The notes beneath the pieces were generated by a model, which made no database searches, was not told the DNA's origin, and was given only the letters and a program-made list of their open reading frames with translations. This document shows, piece by piece, positions 35,511 through 44,921 of a stretch of 64,000 bases of DNA (its first letter is position 1; the number at the start of each line of letters is the position of its first letter). Both the position numbers and the translations under genes were made by a program. Origin of the DNA: Pseudoalteromonas neustonica (GTDB taxonomy: Bacteria; Pseudomonadota; Gammaproteobacteria; Enterobacterales; Alteromonadaceae); NCBI RefSeq assembly GCF_001653135.1, contig NZ_BDDS01000002.1:496001-560000 (forward strand), given 5' to 3'.

Positions 35511-36910
35511 TGACATATCAACCTTTTTGGTTTGATAGCGCTATAAATGAGGAGGCCGCTGCGCCTTTTCATTTATTACCCCAAGGGCATCACACTGATG
35601 TATGCGTTATTGGTGGCGGGTTCACCGGCCTTTGGACTGCTATCAATATAAAGCAACAACACCCTACAAAAAAAGTAACCATTATTGAGCAAGGATTATG
35701 CGGCCAAGGCGCATCTGGGCGAAATGGTGGTGCAATGCTAACCTGGTCAACAAAGCTTCCTAGCCTAATTAAGCTTGTTGGTTTAGATAACGCACTATTT
35801 TTAGTTAAGCAATCTGAACTAGCCGTGCATGAAATAAGCGCATTCACAAAAGAACAAGGTATTGACTGTGACTGCAGAATTGACGGATGTTTTTATACCG
35901 CCTCTAACCGTGCACAACTGGGCTTGCTTGATAACGCTTTGGATTGTTTAGATCAATTTAAACTCAATTCTTGGCAAAAGTGCACTGCTGAGCAACTGTT
36001 ACAAACAGGCTCAAAACAAAATTTGCATGCTCATTTTTCTGCTCATGGCGGCAGTATCCAACCAGCAAAATTAGTCAGAGGGCTTAAGCGTGTTGCCCAA
36101 CGAATGGGGGTTGATGTTATTGAGCATTGTCGTTATATACAGCATCATGACCATGAGCCAATAAATGTCACCACCAATCAAGGGGCGTTAGTTTGTAATA
36201 CCCTTATCTTTGCTGTTAATGCGTGGCTACCCACTTTACAAAACAAGTTTTCTCGCTCAGTAGTCTTGGTTTCAAGTGACATGATCATCACCAAACCAAT
36301 ACCTGATGTACTCGAGCAACTCAAGTTAAATCATGGTAGTGCAATTATTGATTCTCGTACTTTTGTTAACTATTACCGCAGCACCTCAGATGGGCGTTTA
36401 ATGCTTGGCAAAGGTGGAAATTTTTTCAGTTATGGCAATAAAGTACATCCCAAATTTGATCAACCAAGTCACTATAAAAAATTACTTGATAGCTCATTAG
36501 CTCATTTTTTCAAAGGGCATGAACTGCCTATCGAACGCACATGGACTGGGCCATCTGACAGAAGTGCCACTGGCTTTCCTTTTTTTGGACATTTAAACGC
36601 ACACCCACACGTGCTTTATGCTGGTGGTTATTCTGGTAATGGTATTGTTCAGTCTTATTTAGGCGCAAAAATACTCTCAGCTATGGTGCTCAATAATAAT
36701 CCACAATGGCAACACTGCGGATTAGTAAATCAGCCACTTAAGCAATTCCCAATAGAGCCTATTCGAACCACTGGCGCCTATATTGTGCGTAATGCTATTC
36801 GCCGTAAAGAATTGGCTGAAGATTTAAACTTGCAACCGCATAAAATCGACTGCTACTTAGCTAAACTCAGCGGTAGTGCAGCAAAAGTTGACACGCAATC
36901 ACTCAGGTAA
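35510..36910 (+). CDS. FAD-dependent amine oxidoreductase (DAO family) in AEP cluster
   Basis: A 466-residue DAO-fold flavoprotein. The dinucleotide motif VCVIGGGFTGLWTAI is near residue 30, followed by IIEQGLCGQGASGRNGG, a family hallmark, and the C-terminal GGYSGNGIVQSY flavin contact. It overlaps phnX by 1 bp. Related flavoenzymes next to phnW/phnX have been reported to oxidise AEP or N-methyl-AEP, giving phosphonoacetaldehyde directly; I recall these under names such as PbfC/PbfD and have not checked them. An oxidative entry into the same pathway is the best guess. Confidence 0.8.
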   Translation: MTYQPFWFDSAINEEAAAPFHLLPQGHHTDVCVIGGGFTGLWTAINIKQQHPTKKVTIIEQGLCGQGASGRNGGAMLTWSTKLPSLIKLVGLDNALFLVKQSELAVHEISAFTKEQGIDCDCRIDGCFYTASNRAQLGLLDNALDCLDQFKLNSWQKCTAEQLLQTGSKQNLHAHFSAHGGSIQPAKLVRGLKRVAQRMGVDVIEHCRYIQHHDHEPINVTTNQGALVCNTLIFAVNAWLPTLQNKFSRSVVLVSSDMIITKPIPDVLEQLKLNHGSAIIDSRTFVNYYRSTSDGRLMLGKGGNFFSYGNKVHPKFDQPSHYKKLLDSSLAHFFKGHELPIERTWTGPSDRSATGFPFFGHLNAHPHVLYAGGYSGNGIVQSYLGAKILSAMVLNNNPQWQHCGLVNQPLKQFPIEPIRTTGAYIVRNAIRRKELAEDLNLQPHKIDCYLAKLSGSAAKVDTQSLR

Positions 36911-36916
36911 TATACA

Positions 36917-37089
36917 ATGTCTAAACAAGACTTTCCTATCATTACTTCAACAGAGGTAGAAATTAGTTTTTGTCTCTAACTTACGCAAACACTGACTACG
37001 ATAGGACCTGTGCGCAGCTTTCTCACGATGCACAATGTGCCTTGGTAGCGCAACAACAAGGCCCACACATAAAAATTAGATCTTATTAA
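36917..37089 (+). pseudogene. Possible frameshifted small gene remnant
   Basis: An ATG frame starts MSKQDFPIITSTEVEISF and stops after 20 residues. Adding one T to the five-T run before the stop would keep the frame open to the TAA at 37089, giving about 57 residues (..YANTDYDRTCAQLSHDAQ..). No family is recognised. It could be a decayed gene of the cluster or chance. It fills most of the 213-bp gap before phnR. Confidence 0.25.
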
Positions 37090-37141
37090 TGTCATTAATA
37101 TCGACTAAGCTATCGGATAATCAGTGGGAAACATAAAAAAT

Positions 37142-37828
37142 ATGCTTTTATTTCAAGAAATTCGCAATTATATCCTCACCCTACTCCAGCAAGACGAAAT
37201 TGCTACGGGCAGTAAGCTGCCATCAGAGCGGGCTTTACAAGAGCACTTCAACTCTACACGTATCACTGTGCGTGAGGCATTGATCCGATTAGAAGCAGAA
37301 GGATTAATTTATAGTCAAAAACGAAAAGGCTGGTTTGTCACTCCACATAAACTAAAATGGCATCCCGCAACAAAAGTTAACTTCTACGAACTTGCTAAGC
37401 AGCAAGGCTTCACAGCACAAACACGTTTAGTGAGTGCGAACAAAATTGATAATATTAATTTTACCGATATTTTTAGCGCACAGAGCCTATATCATCTGCA
37501 GCGAGTGCGTAGCTTAGACAATCGTGCAGTTATGTTTGAAGACATTTTTTGTGATGCGCAGCGCTTTGACGGTCTTAATAAGCATTCGTTAAATAGCTCA
37601 ATTACCGAGATCATGGCCAAACAGTATGCAACAAATGTAGTAAAAGAACAGAGCATTATTAGCGTAACGGTGCTTCCTGACGATGTCTGCGAGATGCTTG
37701 AAAAAAACAGTGGTACACCATGCTTAAAAGTAGTGCGTCAGCGTTTTGATGAGCAAGAAAAATTGGTTGATCATAATATTGAATATTGGTTACACAATGC
37801 GATTGAAATGATTGTCGAAGGCCAATAA
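37142..37828 (+). CDS. phnR: GntR/UTRA (HutC-type) regulator of AEP genes
   Basis: A regulator of about 228 residues with an N-terminal winged helix (GSKLPSERALQEHFNSTRITVREALIRLEAEGL) and a C-terminal UTRA effector domain (about 80-225). This is the HutC subfamily, whose operators often read GTCTAGAC. Two such palindromes lie before the receptor and phnW, so local repression relieved by a phosphonate or amine effector is inferred. A GTG at 37124 is an alternative start; the ATG at 37142 has GGGAAA upstream and fits family N-termini better. It is convergent with phnW. Confidence 0.85.
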   Translation: MLLFQEIRNYILTLLQQDEIATGSKLPSERALQEHFNSTRITVREALIRLEAEGLIYSQKRKGWFVTPHKLKWHPATKVNFYELAKQQGFTAQTRLVSANKIDNINFTDIFSAQSLYHLQRVRSLDNRAVMFEDIFCDAQRFDGLNKHSLNSSITEIMAKQYATNVVKEQSIISVTVLPDDVCEMLEKNSGTPCLKVVRQRFDEQEKLVDHNIEYWLHNAIEMIVEGQ

Positions 37829-37850
37829 AGCGATACGTCTAATATCGCTT
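37828..37850. terminator. Weak bidirectional hairpin between phnR and phnW
   Basis: AAGCGATA and TATCGCTT form an 8-bp stem with a 7-base loop between the convergent stops of phnR and phnW. The T-runs on either side are poor. Confidence 0.45.
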
Positions 37851-37862
37851 GTATAGCTCAAT

Positions 37863-38966
37863 TTATACTGTATCTTGCCAATAAAGATTACTTGCAACGG
37901 CGTCAATCAAACGATGCATATCGGCTGCAAATACATGGCCAATGTTACCAATACGAAAGCAATCCGCATCCGACACTTTACCCGGATAAATCACAAACCC
38001 TTGGTTTTTTAGTGCATCATAAAACGTTTTAAAGTCGTAACCCTGTCCTGTTGGTGATAAAAACGAGGTAATAATCGGTGAATGCACTGACGTATTTAAT
38101 AAAGGAGAAAAACCAAGCTTTTTCATTCCCGCGACAAGAATATGCTGGTTTTCCTTGTAACGTTTATAACGCTCTGTGATCCCTCCCTCCTCTTCAAGTT
38201 CGACTAATGCCTGATAAAAAGCCCGTACAACATGAGTTGGTGAAGTAAAACGCCACTTACCATTGTTTTTCTCCATACAGTGCCACTGCGCATAGAGATC
38301 TAAAGAAAGGGAACGTGAAACACCTTCACTTTGCGCTATAAGATGGTGTTTGCAAATCACAAAACCAAAACCTGGTACACCTTGAATACATTTATTTGCC
38401 GAGCTAATCATCACATCAACATGCCAATCAGCCAAATCGAAAGGGATCCCGCCAAAACTGCTCATTGCATCTAAAACAAACACCTTGTTATGCTTTTTCG
38501 CCAACTGCCCCACTGCTTCGGCTGGATTTAACATACCCGTGGTTGTTTCGCAGTGAACCATTGCTATATGCGTAATGTCAGAGTCGTTTAGTAAAACAGC
38601 TTCAATATCAGTTACATTCGGTAGTTGGGTTTCGGTGTAATTGATAATGTGTGTATTAATATTCAAATAGGCAGCAATTTCGCCTATTCGCTCACCATAC
38701 GCCCCATTATTAATAACCAACAATTTATCACTGCTTTTTATTAAGCTACCAAGAGCAGACTCCACACTCGCCGTTCCGCTGCCTTGCATTAGCACACTGG
38801 TGTAACCTGGATGTGCCGTAGCAAGTGCCACCAGCTTAGCTCGAATTGCTTGAACTACACCTTGGTTATATTCATCGTCCCACGTACACCAATCCTTTAG
38901 CATCGCTTTTTTAACTGTCTCTGAAGTACTTAGCGGACCTGGGGTTAATAGTAAATAATCATTCAT
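37863..38966 (-). CDS. phnW: 2-aminoethylphosphonate-pyruvate transaminase
   Basis: A 367-residue fold-type I PLP enzyme that converts AEP and pyruvate to phosphonoacetaldehyde and alanine. [15 protein letters not shown] at the start is diagnostic; the PLP lysine is Lys192 in [15 protein letters not shown], with SGTASVES and LDAMSSFGG also in place. The ATG at 38966 has GGAA in front; an in-frame TTG at 38978 is less likely. It is transcribed apart from phnX but shares the GntR-type operator just upstream. Confidence 0.95.
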   Translation of the reverse strand: MNDYLLLTPGPLSTSETVKKAMLKDWCTWDDEYNQGVVQAIRAKLVALATAHPGYTSVLMQGSGTASVESALGSLIKSSDKLLVINNGAYGERIGEIAAYLNINTHIINYTETQLPNVTDIEAVLLNDSDITHIAMVHCETTTGMLNPAEAVGQLAKKHNKVFVLDAMSSFGGIPFDLADWHVDVMISSANKCIQGVPGFGFVICKHHLIAQSEGVSRSLSLDLYAQWHCMEKNNGKWRFTSPTHVVRAFYQALVELEEEGGITERYKRYKENQHILVAGMKKLGFSPLLNTSVHSPIITSFLSPTGQGYDFKTFYDALKNQGFVIYPGKVSDADCFRIGNIGHVFAADMHRLIDAVASNLYWQDTV

Positions 38967-38982
38967 TGTAATTTCCAACTCA

Positions 38983-39000
38983 ATCTGGTCTAGTCCAGAT
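38983..39000. promoter_or_regulatory. Operator palindrome before phnW
   Basis: ATCTGGTCTAGTCCAGAT is an 18-bp near-perfect palindrome (one central mismatch) starting 17 bp upstream of the phnW ATG. It shares GGTCTAG/CCAGAT with the site before the cluster's receptor gene (30478-30491). Confidence 0.75.
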
Positions 39001-39062
39001 ATTATTGAAGATTTTATCTTTAAAAAACAGTGAATTTTTTATGACAAATTCCCTTAAAACAC

Positions 39063-39083
39063 AAAAAAGGGCCTTGCGGCCCT
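39063..39083 (-). terminator. Terminator after FecIR-linked receptor gene
   Basis: On the minus strand AAGGGCC and GGCCCTT form a 7-bp stem with a GCAA loop, followed by a T-run. It lies just beyond the receptor stop and also insulates the phnW promoter. Confidence 0.85.
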
Positions 39084-39116
39084 TGGAATGTTAAATAACA
39101 ATAGGAGAGTTATTTA

Positions 39117-42113
39117 TTAAAAACGGTATTCTGCGCCGATATAATAATAAGCACCATTAAAACCAAATGGAGCCGAACGGCGTGAGTACTCAAATATGCC
39201 ACGGCTACTTATAACTGTGTTACCTTCAGCGTCTACAATTGTGCCAGAACGAGTATTGCCGATAATATTTTTATCTGGGTAAACGTCAAACAAGTTATTT
39301 GCCCCAATATTAACCGATAAATTATCTGTAACAAAATAATTCACTTTTACGTCAGTTAAGATTTCCGCCGAATAGGTTTGACGATCCACATCTTCTACCG
39401 TGTATTCACCAAAACGATTCAGAGATAAATTAACAGTCCAATCATCACGTTTATAAAGTGCACTTAAATTAATGCGATCTTCTGGCTGCCACTCTTCAAT
39501 AATAGAAATTTCTTGACTAGAAAATACACTATCTGCGGGCACAGTTTCTAAACTAGAGCCATCAGGCGTAAATATTGACACTACATCTGTTTTCGTAAAA
39601 TTAGCGGCAAGTGTAAAATCAAGCGTGCCACCGAGCCCTTCAGTATTCCATGTAGTTACAAAATCTACACCACGCGTTTCAGTATCTGCGCCATTTAAAA
39701 ATAACTGAGCAGCGCCTACCCCTGCGCTAACTAAATCCTCAGTTAACTCCTCTGAAAGCCCTTCTCCTAAGTGGTTACTGATAACTATGCGGTCGTCAAT
39801 ATCAATTGAATAGTAATCAACCGTTACATTAATGTTGTCAGTCACATTATAAACAATACCAAGACTGCGGTTTTGAGATTTTTCCTCTTTTAGTTTTGGA
39901 ATACCTAAACTTTGCGCAAGGGTTGAATCATTTCTAAACGTACCGACCTGTTTAGCCACTAAATTGCCATTATCCCCTATAAACTGCGTGCTTACGTTAT
40001 TAAAATACAACTGCTGCATAGACGGTGCTCTAAAACCTGAGCTCAACGCACCACGAAGTGAGATATCATCAGTTACTGACCAGTTACCCGCCAATTTAAA
40101 ATTAACAGTATCGCCAAAGCCTTTGTAATTATCATAACGAAGTGCGCCGGATAAGATTACATCGTCTATCACATACGCTTCTGCGTCTATATAGAATGAA
40201 ATTACATCACGCGACTCATCAACAGATGACGCTGGAGATGAACCACCAAAACCTTGCGTACCAAAATCTGCGTCCTCACTGCCGACACCATTACTTAACC
40301 CCTTGTAAATACTTACCCCGTTATTTGTGTCGTAATCCCGATACGCATATTCATCACCTGCCAGTATTCTAAATTCATCGGTACGAATTTCGGCGCCCAT
40401 TGCAAATGAGTAGTCATCAAAATCTTGCGTAAAATCAAGATTGATTGTTTGAAGTGATAACTCCATACCATAGGCATAGGCCTCGCGTGGGATAGTCGCT
40501 CGTATCTCAGCAGCACTTAAACCTTGGTCATAACGTAAAAAGTTTGCGTAAGATGCATTAATTGTGTCACTCGTCGTGTAACCAATGCTGTTTTCACCGT
40601 AGGTATAAGATAAATCTAAGCTTGCGTCGTTATCAAACTGTGCTTTGTAACCAAAGTTATACGAAATATCGTCGATAGTCGTATTTATTTTTGGTAAGAA
40701 ACCTAACGGTATTGTCGCATCATTGTCTTGTAATACAGGGTTACCATCTTTATTTGCATTATGACGGAAAAACGCAGCCGATTCGTTATCACGCGTTGAG
40801 TAAGTAATAAAACCATAAAGCTCGCCATCGCCAAGTTCATACCCGGTATTGACAGTCAAACCAAATTGTTGTGAATCAGCATCACCAATTCGAAAGGTAT
40901 TACGATCCGCTGTTAACTCGCGTGGATCACCGGCTAAAAATACGCCTTTGCTTAGTCCTTTACAACCATAAAATTGGCAAGAACCATGCAGGCCGGCGCG
41001 GTTAGTCGGGGCGCGGTCTCTGTAATTAAGAGTCACGTTTACATACCCTTCATCACCTAATGCAAACCCTTTATTAAAATCAAGATTGACGGTTTCGCCA
41101 TCCCCTTCAGAATATTGACCATAATTAATGGCCGCTTTACCACCATCATCGGCATCTTTTAAAACAATATTAATTACACCCGCGATTGCATCAGAGCCAT
41201 ATTGTGCGGCCGCACCATCACGTAAGACTTCAATACGTTTAATCGCTGAAGCTGGGATCGCGTTCATATCTGTACCCGCAGTTCCACGCCCCACTGAAGT
41301 GTTGATGTGAATAATACTCGCTTGATGGCGACGCTTACCATTGATCAGGACGAGTGTTTGGTCTGGGCCTAAACCACGCAATGTCGCAGGGCGTAATGCA
41401 TCGGTACCATCACTAATTGACGAGCTTGAAAAGTTAAATGAAGGGGCAATAGACTGTAACATACGGCCAACTTCGGTTTGGCCTGTGTTTTCAAGCGCTT
41501 CGGCACTTAAAATATCAACTGGAACAGGTAAATCTTCAACTGAACGGCCCGCTACACGGCTGCCGACAATGGCTATTTTTTCGATGTTTTCTTTTGCTGT
41601 TTCTTCTTGTGCATTAACGGCTTGGCTGTTAGCTGCCATTAAAAGTGGTAATACAGCTGCACTGACCCCTGAAAGCTTCATCATGTTGTTATCATTCCTG
41701 TTGATTTGTTTGAGTTTTATACTCAGTAAACCATTTTGATCAACAACCGCATCGAGCTCAGTATTTTGCAACATTGTATTTAATGCATCTAACTGAGTGT
41801 AATAACCAAATACTGATTGGGCTTGGTACTGCTTTGCCAGTTCAAATGAAAAAACCACGGTTTGTTCTGTCTGTTTTGCAAAGTCAATCAGTGCTAGATC
41901 TGCTCGCTGCGCTTTTATATCAAATTGCACCATCTGTGACTGGACAGTATTTGCGTGTACATTGAAAATCAATGCTATCGATGCAAATACTGATAGACCA
42001 CAATGGGTGTATGTTTGGTTACTGCGCAACTTATACAAACAGTTGAGGAAGAAAAATCCGCTACGTAATTTTATCTTTTTATTGATTATTTTTTTACTTT
42101 TTAGTTTTACCAT
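39117..42113 (-). CDS. TonB-dependent receptor with STN signalling domain
   Basis: A 998-residue outer-membrane receptor. A long basic leader and signal peptide (to about residue 54) precede an STN domain (about 62-135, VQFDIKAQRADLALIDFAKQ), the periplasmic signalling domain of FecA-type transducers. A plug (ENIEKIAIVGSRVAGRSVEDLPVPVDIL) and barrel follow, ending in YRF. The fecR-like gene lies 42 bp upstream and a sigma factor before that. Ligand binding would signal through FecR to the ECF sigma factor. The receptor's substrate is unknown; iron chelates are only one option. Confidence 0.87.
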   Translation of the reverse strand: MVKLKSKKIINKKIKLRSGFFFLNCLYKLRSNQTYTHCGLSVFASIALIFNVHANTVQSQMVQFDIKAQRADLALIDFAKQTEQTVVFSFELAKQYQAQSVFGYYTQLDALNTMLQNTELDAVVDQNGLLSIKLKQINRNDNNMMKLSGVSAAVLPLLMAANSQAVNAQEETAKENIEKIAIVGSRVAGRSVEDLPVPVDILSAEALENTGQTEVGRMLQSIAPSFNFSSSSISDGTDALRPATLRGLGPDQTLVLINGKRRHQASIIHINTSVGRGTAGTDMNAIPASAIKRIEVLRDGAAAQYGSDAIAGVINIVLKDADDGGKAAINYGQYSEGDGETVNLDFNKGFALGDEGYVNVTLNYRDRAPTNRAGLHGSCQFYGCKGLSKGVFLAGDPRELTADRNTFRIGDADSQQFGLTVNTGYELGDGELYGFITYSTRDNESAAFFRHNANKDGNPVLQDNDATIPLGFLPKINTTIDDISYNFGYKAQFDNDASLDLSYTYGENSIGYTTSDTINASYANFLRYDQGLSAAEIRATIPREAYAYGMELSLQTINLDFTQDFDDYSFAMGAEIRTDEFRILAGDEYAYRDYDTNNGVSIYKGLSNGVGSEDADFGTQGFGGSSPASSVDESRDVISFYIDAEAYVIDDVILSGALRYDNYKGFGDTVNFKLAGNWSVTDDISLRGALSSGFRAPSMQQLYFNNVSTQFIGDNGNLVAKQVGTFRNDSTLAQSLGIPKLKEEKSQNRSLGIVYNVTDNINVTVDYYSIDIDDRIVISNHLGEGLSEELTEDLVSAGVGAAQLFLNGADTETRGVDFVTTWNTEGLGGTLDFTLAANFTKTDVVSIFTPDGSSLETVPADSVFSSQEISIIEEWQPEDRINLSALYKRDDWTVNLSLNRFGEYTVEDVDRQTYSAEILTDVKVNYFVTDNLSVNIGANNLFDVYPDKNIIGNTRSGTIVDAEGNTVISSRGIFEYSRRSAPFGFNGAYYYIGAEYRF

Positions 42114-42155
42114 CGTAACTTACAACACTTTATTTAAACAAGTAAGTAGGCATGC

Positions 42156-43232
42156 TTAGCTGTTATTGCTATGTTTTAGGCTAACAATATGTTCACCTAA
42201 TCGTTCATGATCAATGGCTAAATTTAATTTAAGGCTATCAAGTAAACCAGCAATATCACCTGCTTTAAAAACACCTGCAACTTTAAGTGAAGCTAACGCT
42301 GGATCCGTTAGTTCAAAGCGCGTAGCAGTGTAACGACTTACTTCTTGCAGCGCTTCGCTCAGGGGTTCTCCATTAAAAATTAGCATACCATGTTGCCATG
42401 CTAAATCTCGCTGAACATCATCTTGTGTTAATTGTTTAATCGGCTTAGTGATACTTTCTTTTATTAATGCTTTTTCACCTGAGATCACAATACTGGCATT
42501 AATATTTTTTACTTCAAGTGTGTCGTTACTTGCATCTTGTAATTGCACAAAGTGCTCTGCATTTACTTCAACCGCAGGGTCTGTGATCATCACTTTGCCT
42601 TCAGTTACAACCAACTCTAAATCAGAAGCTGCATTGCGTTGTACATTAAAGACAGTCCCTAATGCTGTAAACGATTTATCACCCGCCATGACACTAAAAG
42701 GTCGTGATGCATCTTTTGCCACATTAAAACGCCCTTCACCGCGCGTTAAAATCAATTGTCGGCGATTTTGTGTGTAGGCCACTTCTAATAAACTATTGGT
42801 ATTGAGCTGAACAATCGTGCTATCGGGCAACACATACGTTGCTTGCTCACCCACTTTAGTGCGATAAATTTTGCTATATTTAGCCTGCTCTTGTGGAGCG
42901 CTAGGCCAATGCTCAATGCCGATAAACATAAAACTGGCAACCAACATAGCAGCAAAGATACTCGCAGCCACAGAAAAACTAAAACGCGGTGCACTGTGCT
43001 GTGAAGGCACTTGTTTATTAGGAAACAGACTACTCAATTCATTCAATACACTCAACTCATCCCACAATTGGGCAAGCTCAAATACAGCGTCTTGGTGTGC
43101 TTTACTTTCCTTTACCCATACTTGGAATGCGGCACGTTCAGTATCCGACAAACCACGATCCATAGCACTTATCCAGCGGCTTGCTTTGGCTTGAATTGCG
43201 TCTTTTGATGAAAATTGATGAATATTACTCAT
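42156..43232 (-). CDS. FecR family anti-sigma regulator
   Basis: A 358-residue protein with the usual FecR order: a cytoplasmic N-terminal part (ASRWISAMDRGLSDTERAAFQVWV), a central membrane helix (about residues 88-106) and a periplasmic FecR domain (YRTKVGEQATYVLPDSTIVQLNTNS). The C-terminal end (FELTDPALASLKVAGVFKAGDIAGLLDSL) is an STN-like segment. It senses the adjacent receptor and controls the sigma factor. Its start overlaps the sigma gene stop by 4 bp. Confidence 0.9.
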   Translation of the reverse strand: MSNIHQFSSKDAIQAKASRWISAMDRGLSDTERAAFQVWVKESKAHQDAVFELAQLWDELSVLNELSSLFPNKQVPSQHSAPRFSFSVAASIFAAMLVASFMFIGIEHWPSAPQEQAKYSKIYRTKVGEQATYVLPDSTIVQLNTNSLLEVAYTQNRRQLILTRGEGRFNVAKDASRPFSVMAGDKSFTALGTVFNVQRNAASDLELVVTEGKVMITDPAVEVNAEHFVQLQDASNDTLEVKNINASIVISGEKALIKESITKPIKQLTQDDVQRDLAWQHGMLIFNGEPLSEALQEVSRYTATRFELTDPALASLKVAGVFKAGDIAGLLDSLKLNLAIDHERLGEHIVSLKHSNNS

Positions 43233-43786
43233 TTTCCTACCCTCCTGGTAAGGGTGTCTTTATCGGCGACAGACTCTGAAGGATGTTCTTGCTGCTGCAT
43301 GTATTGCATTGCTTTTAGTAACCCTTTGGCAATGTGCTTTTCAACAGTACTTTCACTTAAATTCATTTGCGCAGCAATTTCTTTTTGGCTCATGCCATAG
43401 ACTTTTTTTAATATAAAACATTTACGTACTGGTTGACTTAATTGCTCTGTTGCTCTGCAAAAAAGTAAGAATCGCTCTTTAGATGTAACTTCATCTTCTA
43501 GCTGCATCGATGATAAATTTTGCTGATAATCATCACTGCTATCAAGAGAATCATTATATTGGTTATCCCATTTCGCAATGTGATTAAGCGCCAAATTTTT
43601 TGCCGTTTTTAGCATATAACTGTGAGTATATTTTATATCTTGCTTTAAATCGGCTTCATAACTTTTAACAAAGGTTTCTTGTACGATATCTTCAACATCG
43701 TCAGGTAGTACTATTCGTGATACAAATCGTCGTAGTTGTGCAGACAATTCAATAAATGTAGTCGTTACTTTTGTTCCTCGCGTCAT
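43229..43786 (-). CDS. ECF sigma factor, FecI type
   Basis: A 185-residue sigma-70 family factor. Region 2 (about 14-80) includes DDVEDIVQETFVKSYE; region 4 (about 115-165) includes LKKVYGMSQKEIAAQMNLSESTVEKHIAKGLL. No other domains are fused. With FecR and the STN receptor downstream it forms a complete cell-surface signalling set (sigma-antisigma-receptor). The 4-bp overlap with fecR suggests fixed stoichiometry. Confidence 0.92.
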   Translation of the reverse strand: MTRGTKVTTTFIELSAQLRRFVSRIVLPDDVEDIVQETFVKSYEADLKQDIKYTHSYMLKTAKNLALNHIAKWDNQYNDSLDSSDDYQQNLSSMQLEDEVTSKERFLLFCRATEQLSQPVRKCFILKKVYGMSQKEIAAQMNLSESTVEKHIAKGLLKAMQYMQQQEHPSESVADKDTLTRRVGK

Positions 43787-43924
43787 CCTTAACTGCCCCT
43801 TGTTAATATGAATACGCTAAGACTACGAGTTTTAGCGCCAATTACAAGGTTAATTGTTAAATTGTCGTTATTATGGGTGCAAAAAAGTAACAAATTAAAT
43901 ACAATCGCTTTAATCAGAGCGTTA

Positions 43925-44809
43925 TTATTCAAATATCGACTTCATAAAAGCATAGAAAACTTCTGTTTTTTGCGTTGTTAAACTATTTTGCGGTTTTAAA
44001 AACCATACAGGTGCATCATCGTCAGCCAAAATACCGGGTAACACCTCTACTAACGCACCACTTTGTAACTCTTCTGCGATAGCTAATTTTGACTTTATGG
44101 CAATGCCATGTCCAGCAATCGCGGCTTGTGTCATATTGTCAGAATTAGAAATCGTAAACCGTGTTTTGGCATTCAAATTTACAATTTCCTGTTGTTCATT
44201 TAGTAACTTTAATTGACGCTGCCAAGGTAAACAGACCCAATAATGATTGACTAACTTCGAAAAACTAGTAGGCATGCCGTGCTTTTCTACATAGCTTGGT
44301 GCTACACATAGAATACGCCGATTATTTACTACTTTGCGCGAAAGTAACCCTGAATCATTCAGTTTTCCAACTCGGATAGCAATATCCTGAGCATCATCAA
44401 CAACATTTACGAAGTTATCAGAAATTAAAAAATCTAACTGTAAATCAGGGTAACGTTCTTCAAATTCGCTTAATTTGGGCATTACAAACTTCGAAAAGAC
44501 CCAAGGAGGCATAGTCACCCTGAGCAAACCGCTAACAGAAGAACCTCGAGCACCGATACTATGTTCCTCATCGTATAGCGCTTCCAAGATGGTGCCGATA
44601 CGATGGTAAAATATCTTCCCTTCTGGGGATAAACGCATACGGCGACTATCTCTAAATATTAAAACCGTCGACAATTCTCGCTCAAGCTTAGCCAACCGAT
44701 GGCTCACTGTTGCAGGCGAAAGCCCTTGTGCACTTGCCCCAGCTAACACACCTTTATTTTCCACAATCGCTATAAATGTTTCTAAATCACTAATGCTGTA
44801 CATAACCAA
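43925..44809 (-). CDS. LysR family transcriptional regulator
   Basis: A 294-residue LysR regulator of the CrgA/DsdC-like group. DLETFIAIVENKGVLAGASAQGLSPATVSHRLAKLERELST is the DNA-binding part; the substrate-like domain follows from about residue 90. It is divergent from a peroxiredoxin-like gene across 112 bp that contains a 7-bp inverted repeat, so control of that gene and itself is likely. Confidence 0.87.
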   Translation of the reverse strand: MVMYSISDLETFIAIVENKGVLAGASAQGLSPATVSHRLAKLERELSTVLIFRDSRRMRLSPEGKIFYHRIGTILEALYDEEHSIGARGSSVSGLLRVTMPPWVFSKFVMPKLSEFEERYPDLQLDFLISDNFVNVVDDAQDIAIRVGKLNDSGLLSRKVVNNRRILCVAPSYVEKHGMPTSFSKLVNHYWVCLPWQRQLKLLNEQQEIVNLNAKTRFTISNSDNMTQAAIAGHGIAIKSKLAIAEELQSGALVEVLPGILADDDAPVWFLKPQNSLTTQKTEVFYAFMKSIFE

Positions 44810-44855
44810 CCCTTTTAAAGCGTTTGAATTTTTCGAATTAAGCTTTCGTTTTTAC

Positions 44856-44882
44856 AGTGTTTATTTAATTAAACCAAACACT
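44856..44882. promoter_or_regulatory. Possible LysR site upstream of peroxiredoxin-like gene
   Basis: AGTGTTT and AAACACT are inverted 7-bp arms with a 13-bp gap; the TATACT that overlaps the right edge (44882-44887) could be the -10 box of the plus-strand gene. The interrupted-palindrome layout resembles LysR sites. Inference from layout only. Confidence 0.4.
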
Positions 44883-44921
44883 ATACTCGCTTATATTAAA
44901 TGATAAACAGGAAAACTAATC

